A stretch of 64,000 bases of DNA from Amycolatopsis sp. NBRC 101858. Its GTDB lineage: Bacteria > Actinomycetota > Actinomycetes > Mycobacteriales > Pseudonocardiaceae. Each line of letters begins with the position of its first letter. Positions within the stretch are counted from its first letter, which is position 1. A model generated the notes under the pieces. That model was not told the origin of the DNA and made no database searches. It was given only the letters and a program-made list of their open reading frames with translations. The DNA is taken from contig NZ_BSTD01000005.1 in assembly GCF_030269325.1 (NCBI RefSeq), positions 453,391 through 517,390 on the forward strand. The letters are read 5' to 3'. The translations under genes and the position numbers were made by a program. Below are positions 23,514-32,944 of this stretch, piece after piece.

Positions 23514-25376
23514 GTGTGTGGAATCGTGGGATATGTCGGGCACCGCCCGGCTCTGGACGTCGTCCTCGGCGGGCTCCGGCGCATGGAGTACCGCGGGTAC
23601 GACTCGGCCGGTGTCGCGGTCCTCGACGGTGCCGGTGCGCTGACCGTCGAGCGCAAGGCGGGCCGGCTCGCCAACCTGGAAGCCGAGCTCGACAAGGTCG
23701 GCCGCGAGAGCATCACCGGCACCGCCGGCATGGGCCACACCCGCTGGGCCACCCACGGCGCGCCGATCGACCGCAACTCGCACCCGCACCGCGATGCCTC
23801 GCAGCGCGTCGCCGTCGTGCACAACGGCATCATCGAGAACTTCGCCTCCCTGCGCGCCGAGCTCGAGGCCGACGGCGTCGAGATGGCCAGCGACACCGAC
23901 AGCGAGACCGCCGCGCACCTCGTCGCCCGCGCCTACACCGACGGCGACACCAAGGGCGACCTCGCCGCCAGCGTCGCCGCCGTCTGCCGCCGGCTCGAAG
24001 GCGCCTTCACCCTCGTCGTGACGCACGCCGACCAGCCGGACACCATCGTGGCCGCGCGCCGGTCGTCGCCGCTGGTCGTCGGGGTCGGGGAGGGTGAGCA
24101 CTTCGTCGCCTCCGACGTCGCCGCCTTCATCGAGCACACCCGCGAGGCCGTCGAGCTGGGCCAGGACCAGCTCGTCGTCATCACCCGCGAGGGCTACGAG
24201 GTCACCGACTTCCACGGCGACGCCGCCCAGGCCAAGCCGTTCACCGTCGACTGGGACCTGTCCGCCGCCGAAAAGGGCGGCCACGAGTACTTCATGCTCA
24301 AGGAGATCGAGGAGCAGCCCGAGGCGCTGGCCAACACGCTGCGCGGGCACTTCGAGTCCGGCCGGATCATCCTCGACGAGCAGCGCATCTCCGACCAGGA
24401 CCTGCGCGACGTCGACAAGGTCTTCGTCGTCGCGTGCGGTTCGGCCTACCACTCCGGCCTGGTCGCCAAGTACGCCATCGAGCACTGGACGCGGCTGCCG
24501 GTCGAGGTCGAGCTGGCGTCGGAGTTCCGCTACCGCGACCCGGTCCTCGACCGCGACACGCTCGTCGTCGCCGTGTCCCAGTCCGGCGAGACGGCGGACA
24601 CGCTCGAAGCCGTCCGGCACGCCCGTGAGCAGAAGGCGCGCGTGCTGGCCGTCTGCAACACCAACGGCGCGCAGATCCCGCGTGAGTCCGACGCCGTCCT
24701 CTACACCCACGCCGGCCCCGAGATCGGCGTCGCGTCGACCAAGGCGTTCCTCGCCCAGATCGCGGCCAACTACCTGGTCGGCCTGGCGCTGGCGCAGGCC
24801 CGCGGCACCAAGTACCCGGACGAGGTCGCGCGCGAGTTCGCCGAGCTGGAGGCCATGCCCGCGGCCGTCCAGAAGGTACTGTCCACTGTGGACCAAGTGC
24901 GGGACCTCGGCCGCCGGATCGCGGACTCGAAGGCCGTCCTGTTCCTCGGCCGCCACGTCGGCTTCCCGGTCGCCCTCGAAGGCGCGCTCAAGCTCAAGGA
25001 ACTCGCGTACATGCACGCCGAGGGCTTCGCGGCCGGCGAGCTCAAGCACGGCCCGATCGCGCTGATCGAAGACGGCCTGCCGGTCGTCGTCGTGATGCCG
25101 TCGCCCAAGGGCCGCGCGGTGCTGCACTCGAAGCTCGTGTCGAACATCAGCGAGATCCAGGCCCGCGGCGCCCGCACGATCGTGATCGCCGAAGAGGGCG
25201 ACGAGACCGTGCGGCCGTTCGCGGACGAGCTCATCGAGGTGCCCGCGGTGCCGACGCTGCTGCAGCCGCTGGTCTCCACGGTCCCGCTGCAGGTGCTGGC
25301 CGCGGAGATCGCCCGCACCCGCGGGTACGACGTCGACAAGCCGCGTAACCTGGCGAAGTCCGTGACCGTCGAGTAG
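23514..25376 (+). CDS. glmS: Glutamine-fructose-6-phosphate aminotransferase (isomerizing)
   Basis: 620 residues, family length. Makes glucosamine-6-phosphate from fructose-6-phosphate and glutamine. GTG 23514 is the start because the catalytic Cys must follow the initiator Met (MCGIVGYVG). The N-terminal glutaminase domain (~1-240) has HTRWATHG and HNGIIENF; two SIS sugar-phosphate domains follow (CGSAYHSG, SQSGETADT). The C-terminus ends DKPRNLAKSVTVE as usual. No glmS ribozyme-like leader is apparent. nnr follows after 14 bp, so the two are probably co-transcribed. Confidence 0.97.
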   Translation: MCGIVGYVGHRPALDVVLGGLRRMEYRGYDSAGVAVLDGAGALTVERKAGRLANLEAELDKVGRESITGTAGMGHTRWATHGAPIDRNSHPHRDASQRVAVVHNGIIENFASLRAELEADGVEMASDTDSETAAHLVARAYTDGDTKGDLAASVAAVCRRLEGAFTLVVTHADQPDTIVAARRSSPLVVGVGEGEHFVASDVAAFIEHTREAVELGQDQLVVITREGYEVTDFHGDAAQAKPFTVDWDLSAAEKGGHEYFMLKEIEEQPEALANTLRGHFESGRIILDEQRISDQDLRDVDKVFVVACGSAYHSGLVAKYAIEHWTRLPVEVELASEFRYRDPVLDRDTLVVAVSQSGETADTLEAVRHAREQKARVLAVCNTNGAQIPRESDAVLYTHAGPEIGVASTKAFLAQIAANYLVGLALAQARGTKYPDEVAREFAELEAMPAAVQKVLSTVDQVRDLGRRIADSKAVLFLGRHVGFPVALEGALKLKELAYMHAEGFAAGELKHGPIALIEDGLPVVVVMPSPKGRAVLHSKLVSNISEIQARGARTIVIAEEGDETVRPFADELIEVPAVPTLLQPLVSTVPLQVLAAEIARTRGYDVDKPRNLAKSVTVE

Positions 25377-25390
25377 CGGGAGGCGCCTGC

Positions 25391-26827
25391 GTGCAGGGAA
25401 TCTGGACCACGGAACGGATTCGCGAGGCGGAGGCGCGGGCGTTCGCCGTCACGCCGGACGGCGAGCTGATGCGGCGGGCGTCGTTCGGCCTGTCGGTGCA
25501 GATCGCTGACCTGCTCGAAGACCACACCGGCGCGGTCTCCGGCCGCCGGGTCGTGCTCCTGGTCGGTTCCGGCGACAACGGCGGTGACGCGCTCTGGGCC
25601 GGGGCTTTCCTCCGGAAGCGCGGGGTCGCCGTGACGGCCGTCTTGCTGGGGTCGCGCACGCACGAAGCCGGGCTGGCGGCCTTGAAGCGCGCCGGCGGCC
25701 GCGTGGTGCCCATCGCGGACGGTCCACAGTGGATCGCCAAGGCCGACGTCGTCGTGGACGGCATCGTCGGGATCTCGGGCACGGGCGCGCTGCGACCGGA
25801 CGCGGCCCGGCTGGTTTCGCTGGTCGAAGCGCCGATCGTGGCGGTCGACCTGCCCAGCGGCGTCGACCCGGACACCGGCGCGGTCGACGGCCCCGCGGTG
25901 CGGGCGACCCGCACGGTGACGTTCGGCGCGCTCAAGCCCGTGCACGCGCTCGCGCCGTCGTGGTGCGGCGAGGTCGTCCTGGTGGACATCGGCCTCGAGC
26001 TGACCGACCCCGACCTGCACCGGCTCGACATCGTGGACGTCGCCGCGGCCTGGCCGGTGCCCGGCCCCGACGACGACAAGTACAGCCAGGGCGTCGTCGG
26101 CGTCGCGGCGGGCTCGGCGACGTACCCGGGCGCGGCGGTGCTGACCGCGGGCGCGGCGGTGCGCGCGACGGCCGGGATGGTCCGGTACGCGGGCCACGCG
26201 GCGGACGTCGTCCGGGCGCAGTGGCCGGAGGTCATCGCGACGGGCACGGTCGCGGACGCCGGGCGGGTGCAGGCGTGGGCGGTCGGCCCGGGCATCGGCA
26301 CCGGCTCCGAAGGCCGCGACATCGTCCGCTACGTCCTCGGCCAGGGCCTCCCGGTGTGCGCGGACGCCGACGCGACGACGATCATCGCGAAGTCCCCGGA
26401 GGTCCTCGACGCCCGCGACCCGGACACGCCGCTGGTGCTGACCCCGCACGCCGGCGAGTACGAACGCCTGATGGGCCGCAAGCCGGGCCCGGACCGCGTG
26501 ACGGCGGTGCGCGAAGCGGCGAAGAAGTACAACGCGGTGGTGCTGCTGAAGGGCCACGTGACGGTGGTGGCGGCCCCGGACGGCCGTGCGGCGGTCAACA
26601 CGCCGCGCGGCGCCTGGCTGGCAACCCCGGGCTCGGGCGACGTGCTGTCGGGCTTGGTCGGGTCGCTGCTGGCAGCGGGGCTGGACCCTTGGCTGGCGGC
26701 GGCGATGGCGGCCCACTTGCACTCCCTGACGGGCGCGATCGCGGCCCAGAACGCCCCGACGTCGTCCTCGGCGCTGGTCCACGCGATCCCGGAGGCGCTG
26801 CGCTCGATCCGCTCCCTCATGTCTTGA
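25391..26827 (+). CDS. nnr: Bifunctional NAD(P)H-hydrate epimerase / ADP-dependent NAD(P)H-hydrate dehydratase
   Basis: 478 residues combining both repair activities for damaged NAD(P)H. The N-terminal YjeF epimerase domain (~1-215) has VGSGDNGGDALWAG and VDLPSGVDPDTG; the C-terminal ribokinase-like dehydratase (~225-478) has KYSQGVVGV, LTPHAGEYERL and ATPGSGDVLSG. GTG 25391 follows GGGAGGC. Cytosolic. Placed directly after glmS as in other actinomycetes. Confidence 0.95.
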   Translation: MQGIWTTERIREAEARAFAVTPDGELMRRASFGLSVQIADLLEDHTGAVSGRRVVLLVGSGDNGGDALWAGAFLRKRGVAVTAVLLGSRTHEAGLAALKRAGGRVVPIADGPQWIAKADVVVDGIVGISGTGALRPDAARLVSLVEAPIVAVDLPSGVDPDTGAVDGPAVRATRTVTFGALKPVHALAPSWCGEVVLVDIGLELTDPDLHRLDIVDVAAAWPVPGPDDDKYSQGVVGVAAGSATYPGAAVLTAGAAVRATAGMVRYAGHAADVVRAQWPEVIATGTVADAGRVQAWAVGPGIGTGSEGRDIVRYVLGQGLPVCADADATTIIAKSPEVLDARDPDTPLVLTPHAGEYERLMGRKPGPDRVTAVREAAKKYNAVVLLKGHVTVVAAPDGRAAVNTPRGAWLATPGSGDVLSGLVGSLLAAGLDPWLAAAMAAHLHSLTGAIAAQNAPTSSSALVHAIPEALRSIRSLMS

Positions 26828-26847
26828 GAGAAGTTATCGAGTTCTCT
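26827..26847. promoter_or_regulatory. Candidate operator for the DeoR-family regulator
   Basis: Inverted repeat AGAGAA-N9-TTCTCT at 26827-26832/26842-26847, just upstream of the promoter and overlapping the nnr stop codon. Position suits autoregulation of the operon; no binding data. Confidence 0.4.
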
Positions 26848-26848
26848 G

Positions 26849-26877
26849 TTAACTCCGGGCGACAAATCTGGTAAGAA
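26849..26877 (+). promoter_or_regulatory. Promoter of the deoR-xylB-ATPase operon
   Basis: TTAACT (26849-26854), a 17-bp spacer and TAAGAA (26872-26877). The expected transcription start falls on or beside the GTG at 26884, so the mRNA is probably leaderless; no ribosome binding site precedes that GTG. Confidence 0.55.
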
Positions 26878-26883
26878 TGCCGT

Positions 26884-27717
26884 GTGAGCGGCAGCACAGC
26901 ATCGGGAGACCGGAAGACCCGGCCGTCCGATGCTGTCGTCGAGCAGCGGCGGCAGGACATCCTCGACCACGTCATCGAGCACGGCGAAGCCCGCATCGAC
27001 GACCTGACCACGAGGTTCCGGGTCAGCCTGATGACCATGCACCGCGACCTCGACGACCTCGCCGAGCGCCGCCTCCTGCGCAAGCTCCGCGGCAAGGTCG
27101 AGGCCTACCCGGCGCTCACCATCGAGACCGCTGCCCGCTTCCGCGACACCCTCCACCACGGCGAGAAAGAAGCCCTCGGCGAGGCCGCCGCAAACCACGT
27201 CCAGCCCGGGCAGACCGTCTTCGTCGACGACTCCACCACCCTTCTGCCGCTGGTCAAGCGCCTGGCCGAGATCGACGCCCTGACCGTCGTCACCAACTCG
27301 CTGCACGCCGCCCGGCTGCTCGGCCCGAAGACCGACGTCGTGCTGGCGGGCGGCCGGTACTCGCCCGAGTACGACTCCTGCGCCGGCCCCGAGGTCCTCG
27401 GGCTGCTCGACTCCATCCGCGCCGACGTCTCGTTCGTCTCGGTCACCGCCGTCGCCGTCGGGCGGCTCTTCCACCCCGACCGCGACTACGCCGAGCTGAA
27501 GAAAGCGGCCCTCAAGGTCGCGAACCAGACGGTCCTGGTCGTCGACCACTCGAAGTTCGGCCGCACCGCGACCTACGCGCACGGCGACGTCGGTGACTAC
27601 GACCTGCTGATCACCGGCCAAGCCACGCCCACCGAGGAGATCGAGGCCGCGCTCAACGCGGGCACCGCGATCGAGATCGTCGAACACGTCGCAGAGGGGC
27701 AGCCCTATGACAGCTGA
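26884..27717 (+). CDS. DeoR-family transcriptional regulator
   Basis: 277 residues. N-terminal winged helix-turn-helix (about 20-75; RRQDILDHVIEHGEARIDDL...TMHRDLDDL) and a C-terminal DeoR sugar-phosphate sensor domain with VFVDDSTT and VVDHSKFG. Probably represses the downstream kinase and ATPase genes until a phosphorylated sugar binds. It overlaps the kinase gene by 11 bp. GTG 26884 appears to be a leaderless start. Confidence 0.9.
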   Translation: MSGSTASGDRKTRPSDAVVEQRRQDILDHVIEHGEARIDDLTTRFRVSLMTMHRDLDDLAERRLLRKLRGKVEAYPALTIETAARFRDTLHHGEKEALGEAAANHVQPGQTVFVDDSTTLLPLVKRLAEIDALTVVTNSLHAARLLGPKTDVVLAGGRYSPEYDSCAGPEVLGLLDSIRADVSFVSVTAVAVGRLFHPDRDYAELKKAALKVANQTVLVVDHSKFGRTATYAHGDVGDYDLLITGQATPTEEIEAALNAGTAIEIVEHVAEGQPYDS

Positions 27718-29137
27718 GCTGGTCGCCGGCATCGACTCGTCCACACAGTCGACCAAGGTCGTCGTGTGCGACGCGAGCACCGGTGAGATCGTCCGCACCG
27801 GCCGCGCGCCGCACCCCGACGGCACCGAGGTCGACCCCGCCGCCTGGTGGGACGCCTTCGGCGAAGCAACGAAGGGCCTGCTCGACGACGTCAAGGCCAT
27901 CGGCGTCGGCGGTCAGCAGCACGGCATGGTCACCCTCGACGAGCACGACGAGGTCGTCCGGCCCGCGCTGCTGTGGAACGACACCCGCTCCGCGCAGTCG
28001 GCGCTCGACCTCGTCGACGAGCTCGGCGGGCCCTCGGTCTGGGCGAAGTCCGTCGGCTCGGTGCCGGTCGCCAGCTTCACCGTCACAAAGCTGCGCTGGC
28101 TGGCCGACCACGAACCCGAGCTGGCCGACCGCGTCGCCCGCGTGCTGCTCCCGCACGACTGGCTGACCTGGAAGCTCACCGGCGGCACCCCGGTCACCGA
28201 CCGCGGCGACGCGTCCGGCACCGGCTACTTCTCGCCGTCCGACAACGCCTACCGCCTCGACGTCCTGGCCCACGCCTTCGGTGGCCGGACGCCGGAGCTG
28301 CCCACCGTGCTCGGCCCCGCCGACACCGCCGGCCACACCCCCGACGGCGTGCTCGTCTCGGCCGGCACCGGCGACAACATGGCCGCCGCGCTGGCGCTCG
28401 AACTGCAGCCCGGCGACGTCGTCGTCTCGCTCGGCACCAGCGGCACCGTGTTCGGCGTCGCCGAAAGCGGCGCGGCCGACGCGTCCGGCGAGGTGGCCGG
28501 GTTCGCCGACGCCACCGGCCGGTTCCTGCCGCTCGCCTGCACGCTCAACGCCGCTCGCGTCCTGACCGCGACGGCCGGCATGCTCGGCGCGACGCTGGGC
28601 GAGTTCGACCGGCTCGCGCTGCGGGCCGAGCCCGGCGCCGGCGGCCTCACCTTTCTGCCCTACCTGGACGGCGAGCGCACCCCGAACCTGCCGGACGCCA
28701 CCGGCTCGCTGTCCGGCCTGACCCGGGCGAACATGACCCCGGAGAACCTCGCGCGCAGTGCCGTCGAAGGCATGCTCTGCGGCCTGGCCGCCGGCCTCGA
28801 CGCGGTGCGCGCGCACGGCCTCGACGTCCACCGCGTGCTGCTGATCGGCGGGGGCGCACAGTCGGCCGCCGTCCGCGCGGTCGCGCCGCTGGTGTTCGGC
28901 GTGCCCGTGCAGCTGCCCGAAGTCGCCGAGTACGTCGCCGTCGGCGCGGCGCGGCAGGCGGCGTGGGCCCTGACCTCCAGTGCGGAACCCCCGTCCTGGC
29001 AAGGAAACACCAAAGCGCGGCTCGAGCTGGACGAGCCGACCGAGGCGCAGCGCGCCGAGGGCCACCGGATCCAGCAGCGCCACCTCGAAGCCCGCGAAGC
29101 GGCGTACGGGGTCCGGCGGAATCTCGGAGAGGACTGA
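27707..29137 (+). CDS. xylB: FGGY-family carbohydrate kinase, xylulokinase-like
   Basis: 476 residues. FGGY kinase with the N-terminal phosphate motif GIDSSTQSTKVVV, a GQQHGMVTLDE segment, LLWNDTRSA, the GTSGTVFGV ATPase motif and the adenosine-binding GGGAQS. Most like xylulokinase, which phosphorylates D-xylulose; other pentuloses or polyol-derived ketoses are possible. Translationally coupled to deoR and followed 3 bp later by an ABC ATPase. Confidence 0.85.
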   Translation: MTAELVAGIDSSTQSTKVVVCDASTGEIVRTGRAPHPDGTEVDPAAWWDAFGEATKGLLDDVKAIGVGGQQHGMVTLDEHDEVVRPALLWNDTRSAQSALDLVDELGGPSVWAKSVGSVPVASFTVTKLRWLADHEPELADRVARVLLPHDWLTWKLTGGTPVTDRGDASGTGYFSPSDNAYRLDVLAHAFGGRTPELPTVLGPADTAGHTPDGVLVSAGTGDNMAAALALELQPGDVVVSLGTSGTVFGVAESGAADASGEVAGFADATGRFLPLACTLNAARVLTATAGMLGATLGEFDRLALRAEPGAGGLTFLPYLDGERTPNLPDATGSLSGLTRANMTPENLARSAVEGMLCGLAAGLDAVRAHGLDVHRVLLIGGGAQSAAVRAVAPLVFGVPVQLPEVAEYVAVGAARQAAWALTSSAEPPSWQGNTKARLELDEPTEAQRAEGHRIQQRHLEAREAAYGVRRNLGED

Positions 29138-29140
29138 CCG

Positions 29141-30232
<1,092 letters not shown>

Positions 30233-30240
30233 CCTCGGGT

Positions 30241-30283
30241 CATGGGAAACTGGAGGGCGCTATGTCCTCCAGTTTTCCCCATG
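30241..30283 (+). promoter_or_regulatory. alr: Hairpin that encloses the alr start codon and binding site
   Basis: Left arm 30241-30256 and right arm 30266-30283 pair over 16 bp with two single-base bulges. The Shine-Dalgarno GGAGG (30252-30256) is inside the left arm and the ATG (30262-30264) sits in the 9-nt apical loop. As RNA this would hide the binding site; as DNA it is an operator-like palindrome. No T-run follows, so it is a poor terminator for the upstream operon. Confidence 0.6.
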
Positions 30284-31392
30284 AGCGCAGCCCCCGCGCC
30301 CAGGTCGACATCGACCTCGACGCGATCCGCCACAACCTCATCCTGCTGGGCGCCCGCGCGCCCGGTTCCGAAGTGATGGCCGTGGTGAAGGCCGACGCCT
30401 ACGGCCACGGCGCGCTGCCGGTGGCGCGCGCCGCGGTCGAGGCCGGCGCCGGCTGGCTCGGCACCTGCTCGCTCGGCGAGGCCCTCGCGCTGCGTGAAGC
30501 CGGGATCACGACCCGCCTGTTCAGCTGGCTGGACGTTCCCGAGGTCGACTTCGCCGCGGGGATCGAGGCGAACGTCGACCTCGCAGCGAGTTCGCTGGGT
30601 GAGCTACGCCGCATCGCGGCCGCCGCGACAGCGGGTACCCCAGCTCGTGTGCACCTCAAGATCGACACCGGGCTCTCGCGCAACGGCTGCCCGCCCGCCC
30701 GCTGGGCCGAGCTGGTGGAAGCGGCGGCCGCCGAACCGCGGGTCGAAGTCGTCGCGATCTGGTCCCACCTCGCGTGCGCGGACGAGCCGGACCACCCGGC
30801 GACCGACCTCCAGGCCAAGCGGTTCGCCGAGGCCTACGACGTCGCCCGCGCGGCCGGGCTCGACCCGAAGCGGCACCTCGCGAACTCCGCGGCCCTGCTC
30901 ACCCGGCCGGACCTGCACTTCGACGTCGTCCGGCCCGGGATCGCGATGTACGGGCTCAACCCGGTGCCGCAGGCCGAAGACCTGCGCCCGGCCATGAGGT
31001 TCCGGTCCGCGGTCGCGCTGGTCAAGCGCGTCGAAGCCGGTGAATCGGTGTCCTACGGGCACACCTGGACGGCGTCGCGCGACACGAACCTCGCGCTGGT
31101 GCCGGCCGGGTACGCCGACGGCGTCCCGCGGTCGCTGTCCGGCCGGATGGACGTCTGGCTGGGCGGGCAGCGGCGGCCGGTCGCCGGGCGCGTCTGCATG
31201 GACCAGCTGGTGGTCGACTGCGGGGACTTCGAGCCGGCCGTCGGCGACGAGGTCGTCCTGTTCGGCCCGGGGGCGAACGGCGAGCCGACCGCCCGGGAAT
31301 GGGCCGACAAGCTGGGCACCATCGACTACGAGATCGTCACCTCGATGTACCGCCCGCGGGTCCGGCGCCGGTATCTGGGAGAGCGCTCGTGA
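30262..31392 (+). CDS. alr: Alanine racemase
   Basis: 376 residues. Fold-type III PLP enzyme making D-alanine for peptidoglycan. PLP lysine is Lys43 in VVKADAYGHG; the second catalytic Tyr lies in SYGHTW; GRVCMDQ is the conserved C-terminal-domain loop. ATG 30262 fits the family N-terminus (QVDIDLDAIRHNL from residue 14). A 4-bp GTGA overlap couples it to the next hydrolase. Same order (alr, hydrolase, tsaE) as around Rv3423c in mycobacteria. Confidence 0.96.
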   Translation: MSSSFPHERSPRAQVDIDLDAIRHNLILLGARAPGSEVMAVVKADAYGHGALPVARAAVEAGAGWLGTCSLGEALALREAGITTRLFSWLDVPEVDFAAGIEANVDLAASSLGELRRIAAAATAGTPARVHLKIDTGLSRNGCPPARWAELVEAAAAEPRVEVVAIWSHLACADEPDHPATDLQAKRFAEAYDVARAAGLDPKRHLANSAALLTRPDLHFDVVRPGIAMYGLNPVPQAEDLRPAMRFRSAVALVKRVEAGESVSYGHTWTASRDTNLALVPAGYADGVPRSLSGRMDVWLGGQRRPVAGRVCMDQLVVDCGDFEPAVGDEVVLFGPGANGEPTAREWADKLGTIDYEIVTSMYRPRVRRRYLGERS

Positions 31393-32486
31393 CACCTTCA
31401 CGTCGACTGCTGGCCATCGCCGGCGGGGTCGGGGCCATCGCCACCGGGACTGCCGCCGCCGCAATCGTCGCCGCGCAGCAGCGGCGGCACAGTGAGGATC
31501 CGTACGTGGACGAGCCGCTGGGGGAGCTGAAGCCGGACCGCACTTCCACGGTCGCGGCCGAGGACGGCACGCCGCTTTCGGTCGAGGAGATCGACCCGGA
31601 GGACGGCGGCAAGCCTGAACTGACTGTCGTGGGCGTGCACGGCTTCGCGCTTTCGCGGCGCTGCTGGCACTTCCAGCGTCGCGACCTCGCGACGCTTCGC
31701 CTGCCTCGCGTGCGTCAGGTCTACTACGACCACCGCGGCCACGGCCTGTCCGGTGCGGCGTCCGCGGAGAACTCGACGATCGAGCAGCTGGCGCGCGACC
31801 TCGACGTCGTGCTGCGGTCCGTGGTGCCGGACGGGCCCATCGTGCTGATCGGGCACTCGATGGGCGGCATGGTGATCATGGAGCTGGCCGCCGAGTTCCC
31901 CGAGCTGTTCGAAGAGCGCGTCGAGGGCGTCGCCTTCATCGCGACCGCGGCGGGCGAAGTGGGCGCACGCGGGTTGCCGCGTTCGCTGCTCTCGAAGTAC
32001 AACCCGCTGACGCGCGCCGCCGGCGGTCTCGCCGGCTGGCAGCCCGGGCTGGTGGAGTTCGTCCGCGCCGCGGGCGGGCAGCTGACGCGCCAGGCCGTGC
32101 GCCGGCTGGCGTTCGGCAGCCGCGACGTCGCGCCGCGGCTCGTCGACTTCATGCTCGAAATGCTCGAGGTGACGCCGGTCCGCGGGCTCGTCAACTTCGT
32201 CGACACACTCGGCAGCCACAACCGGTACGCTGCGCTGGCCGGGCTGAAGCACGCGGAAGTGCTGGTCATCGGCGGTGATTCGGACCGGTTCACGCCGTTC
32301 TCGCACGCCGAGCGGATCGCGGCCGAGCTGCCCGACGCGGAGCTGGTGCGCGTCCGCGGCGCCGGCCACATGGTCCAGCTCGAGCAGCCCGAGCTGGTGA
32401 ACAGCCATCTGATCGATCTCCTGCAACGCTGTTCCGGTGCGGACGGCGAAAACTCGTCCCGGCGAACCTGGTGGTGGCAGCGTTGA
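31389..32486 (+). CDS. Alpha/beta hydrolase with N-terminal membrane/signal segment
   Basis: 365 residues from GTG 31389, which overlaps the alr stop; GGAGA precedes it. A hydrophobic segment (about 6-29) suggests a membrane anchor or uncleaved signal. The hydrolase domain has the HGF oxyanion segment (VVGVHGFALS), YYDHRGHGLS, nucleophile elbow GHSMGG, acid in GGDSDRFTP and His in GAGHMVQ. Substrate unknown; likely an esterase or lipase-like enzyme at the membrane. Overlaps tsaE by 16 bp. Confidence 0.85.
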   Translation: MTPSRRLLAIAGGVGAIATGTAAAAIVAAQQRRHSEDPYVDEPLGELKPDRTSTVAAEDGTPLSVEEIDPEDGGKPELTVVGVHGFALSRRCWHFQRRDLATLRLPRVRQVYYDHRGHGLSGAASAENSTIEQLARDLDVVLRSVVPDGPIVLIGHSMGGMVIMELAAEFPELFEERVEGVAFIATAAGEVGARGLPRSLLSKYNPLTRAAGGLAGWQPGLVEFVRAAGGQLTRQAVRRLAFGSRDVAPRLVDFMLEMLEVTPVRGLVNFVDTLGSHNRYAALAGLKHAEVLVIGGDSDRFTPFSHAERIAAELPDAELVRVRGAGHMVQLEQPELVNSHLIDLLQRCSGADGENSSRRTWWWQR

Positions 32487-32944
32487 CGTTCGTTTTTCCG
32501 ACCCCCGACGACACGATGGAGTTCGGGCGGTCACTGGGCCGTTCTCTGCGAGCGGGTGACCTGGTGTTGCTCGCCGGGCCTCTGGGCGCGGGCAAGACGA
32601 CGCTGACCCGCGGCATCGCGGACGGCCTCGGCGTGGGCGGGCGCGTCAGCTCACCGACGTTCGTCCTGGCCCGCGTCCACCCGGCGGGCCCGGCGGGGGT
32701 GCCGCTGGTCCACGTGGACGCGTACCGCCTGGGCGGCGACCTGTCCCAGCTGGACGACCTCGACCTGGACACGGACCTCGAGCGTTCGGCGATCGTGGTC
32801 GAGTGGGGCGAGGGTTCGGCGGAGCGGCTGTCGGCGGACTACCTGGTGGTCCGGCTGGACCGCCGCGAGGACGACGTCCGCGAGGTGACGCTCGAACCGC
32901 ACGGCTCGTGGGCCGACCGGACGCCGGAGCTGATCCGCGCGTGA
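32471..32944 (+). CDS. tsaE: tRNA t6A biosynthesis ATPase TsaE
   Basis: 157 residues. Small P-loop ATPase with GPLGAGKTT (Lys42), SSPTFVL switch region and HVDAYRL. It cycles the TsaB-TsaD complex during threonylcarbamoyl transfer to A37 of ANN-decoding tRNAs. The GTG at 32471 is followed by another at 32474; either may start. Its stop overlaps the KAP-receiver gene (GTGA), which here separates it from tsaB. Confidence 0.94.
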   Translation: MVAALTFVFPTPDDTMEFGRSLGRSLRAGDLVLLAGPLGAGKTTLTRGIADGLGVGGRVSSPTFVLARVHPAGPAGVPLVHVDAYRLGGDLSQLDDLDLDTDLERSAIVVEWGEGSAERLSADYLVVRLDRREDDVREVTLEPHGSWADRTPELIRA

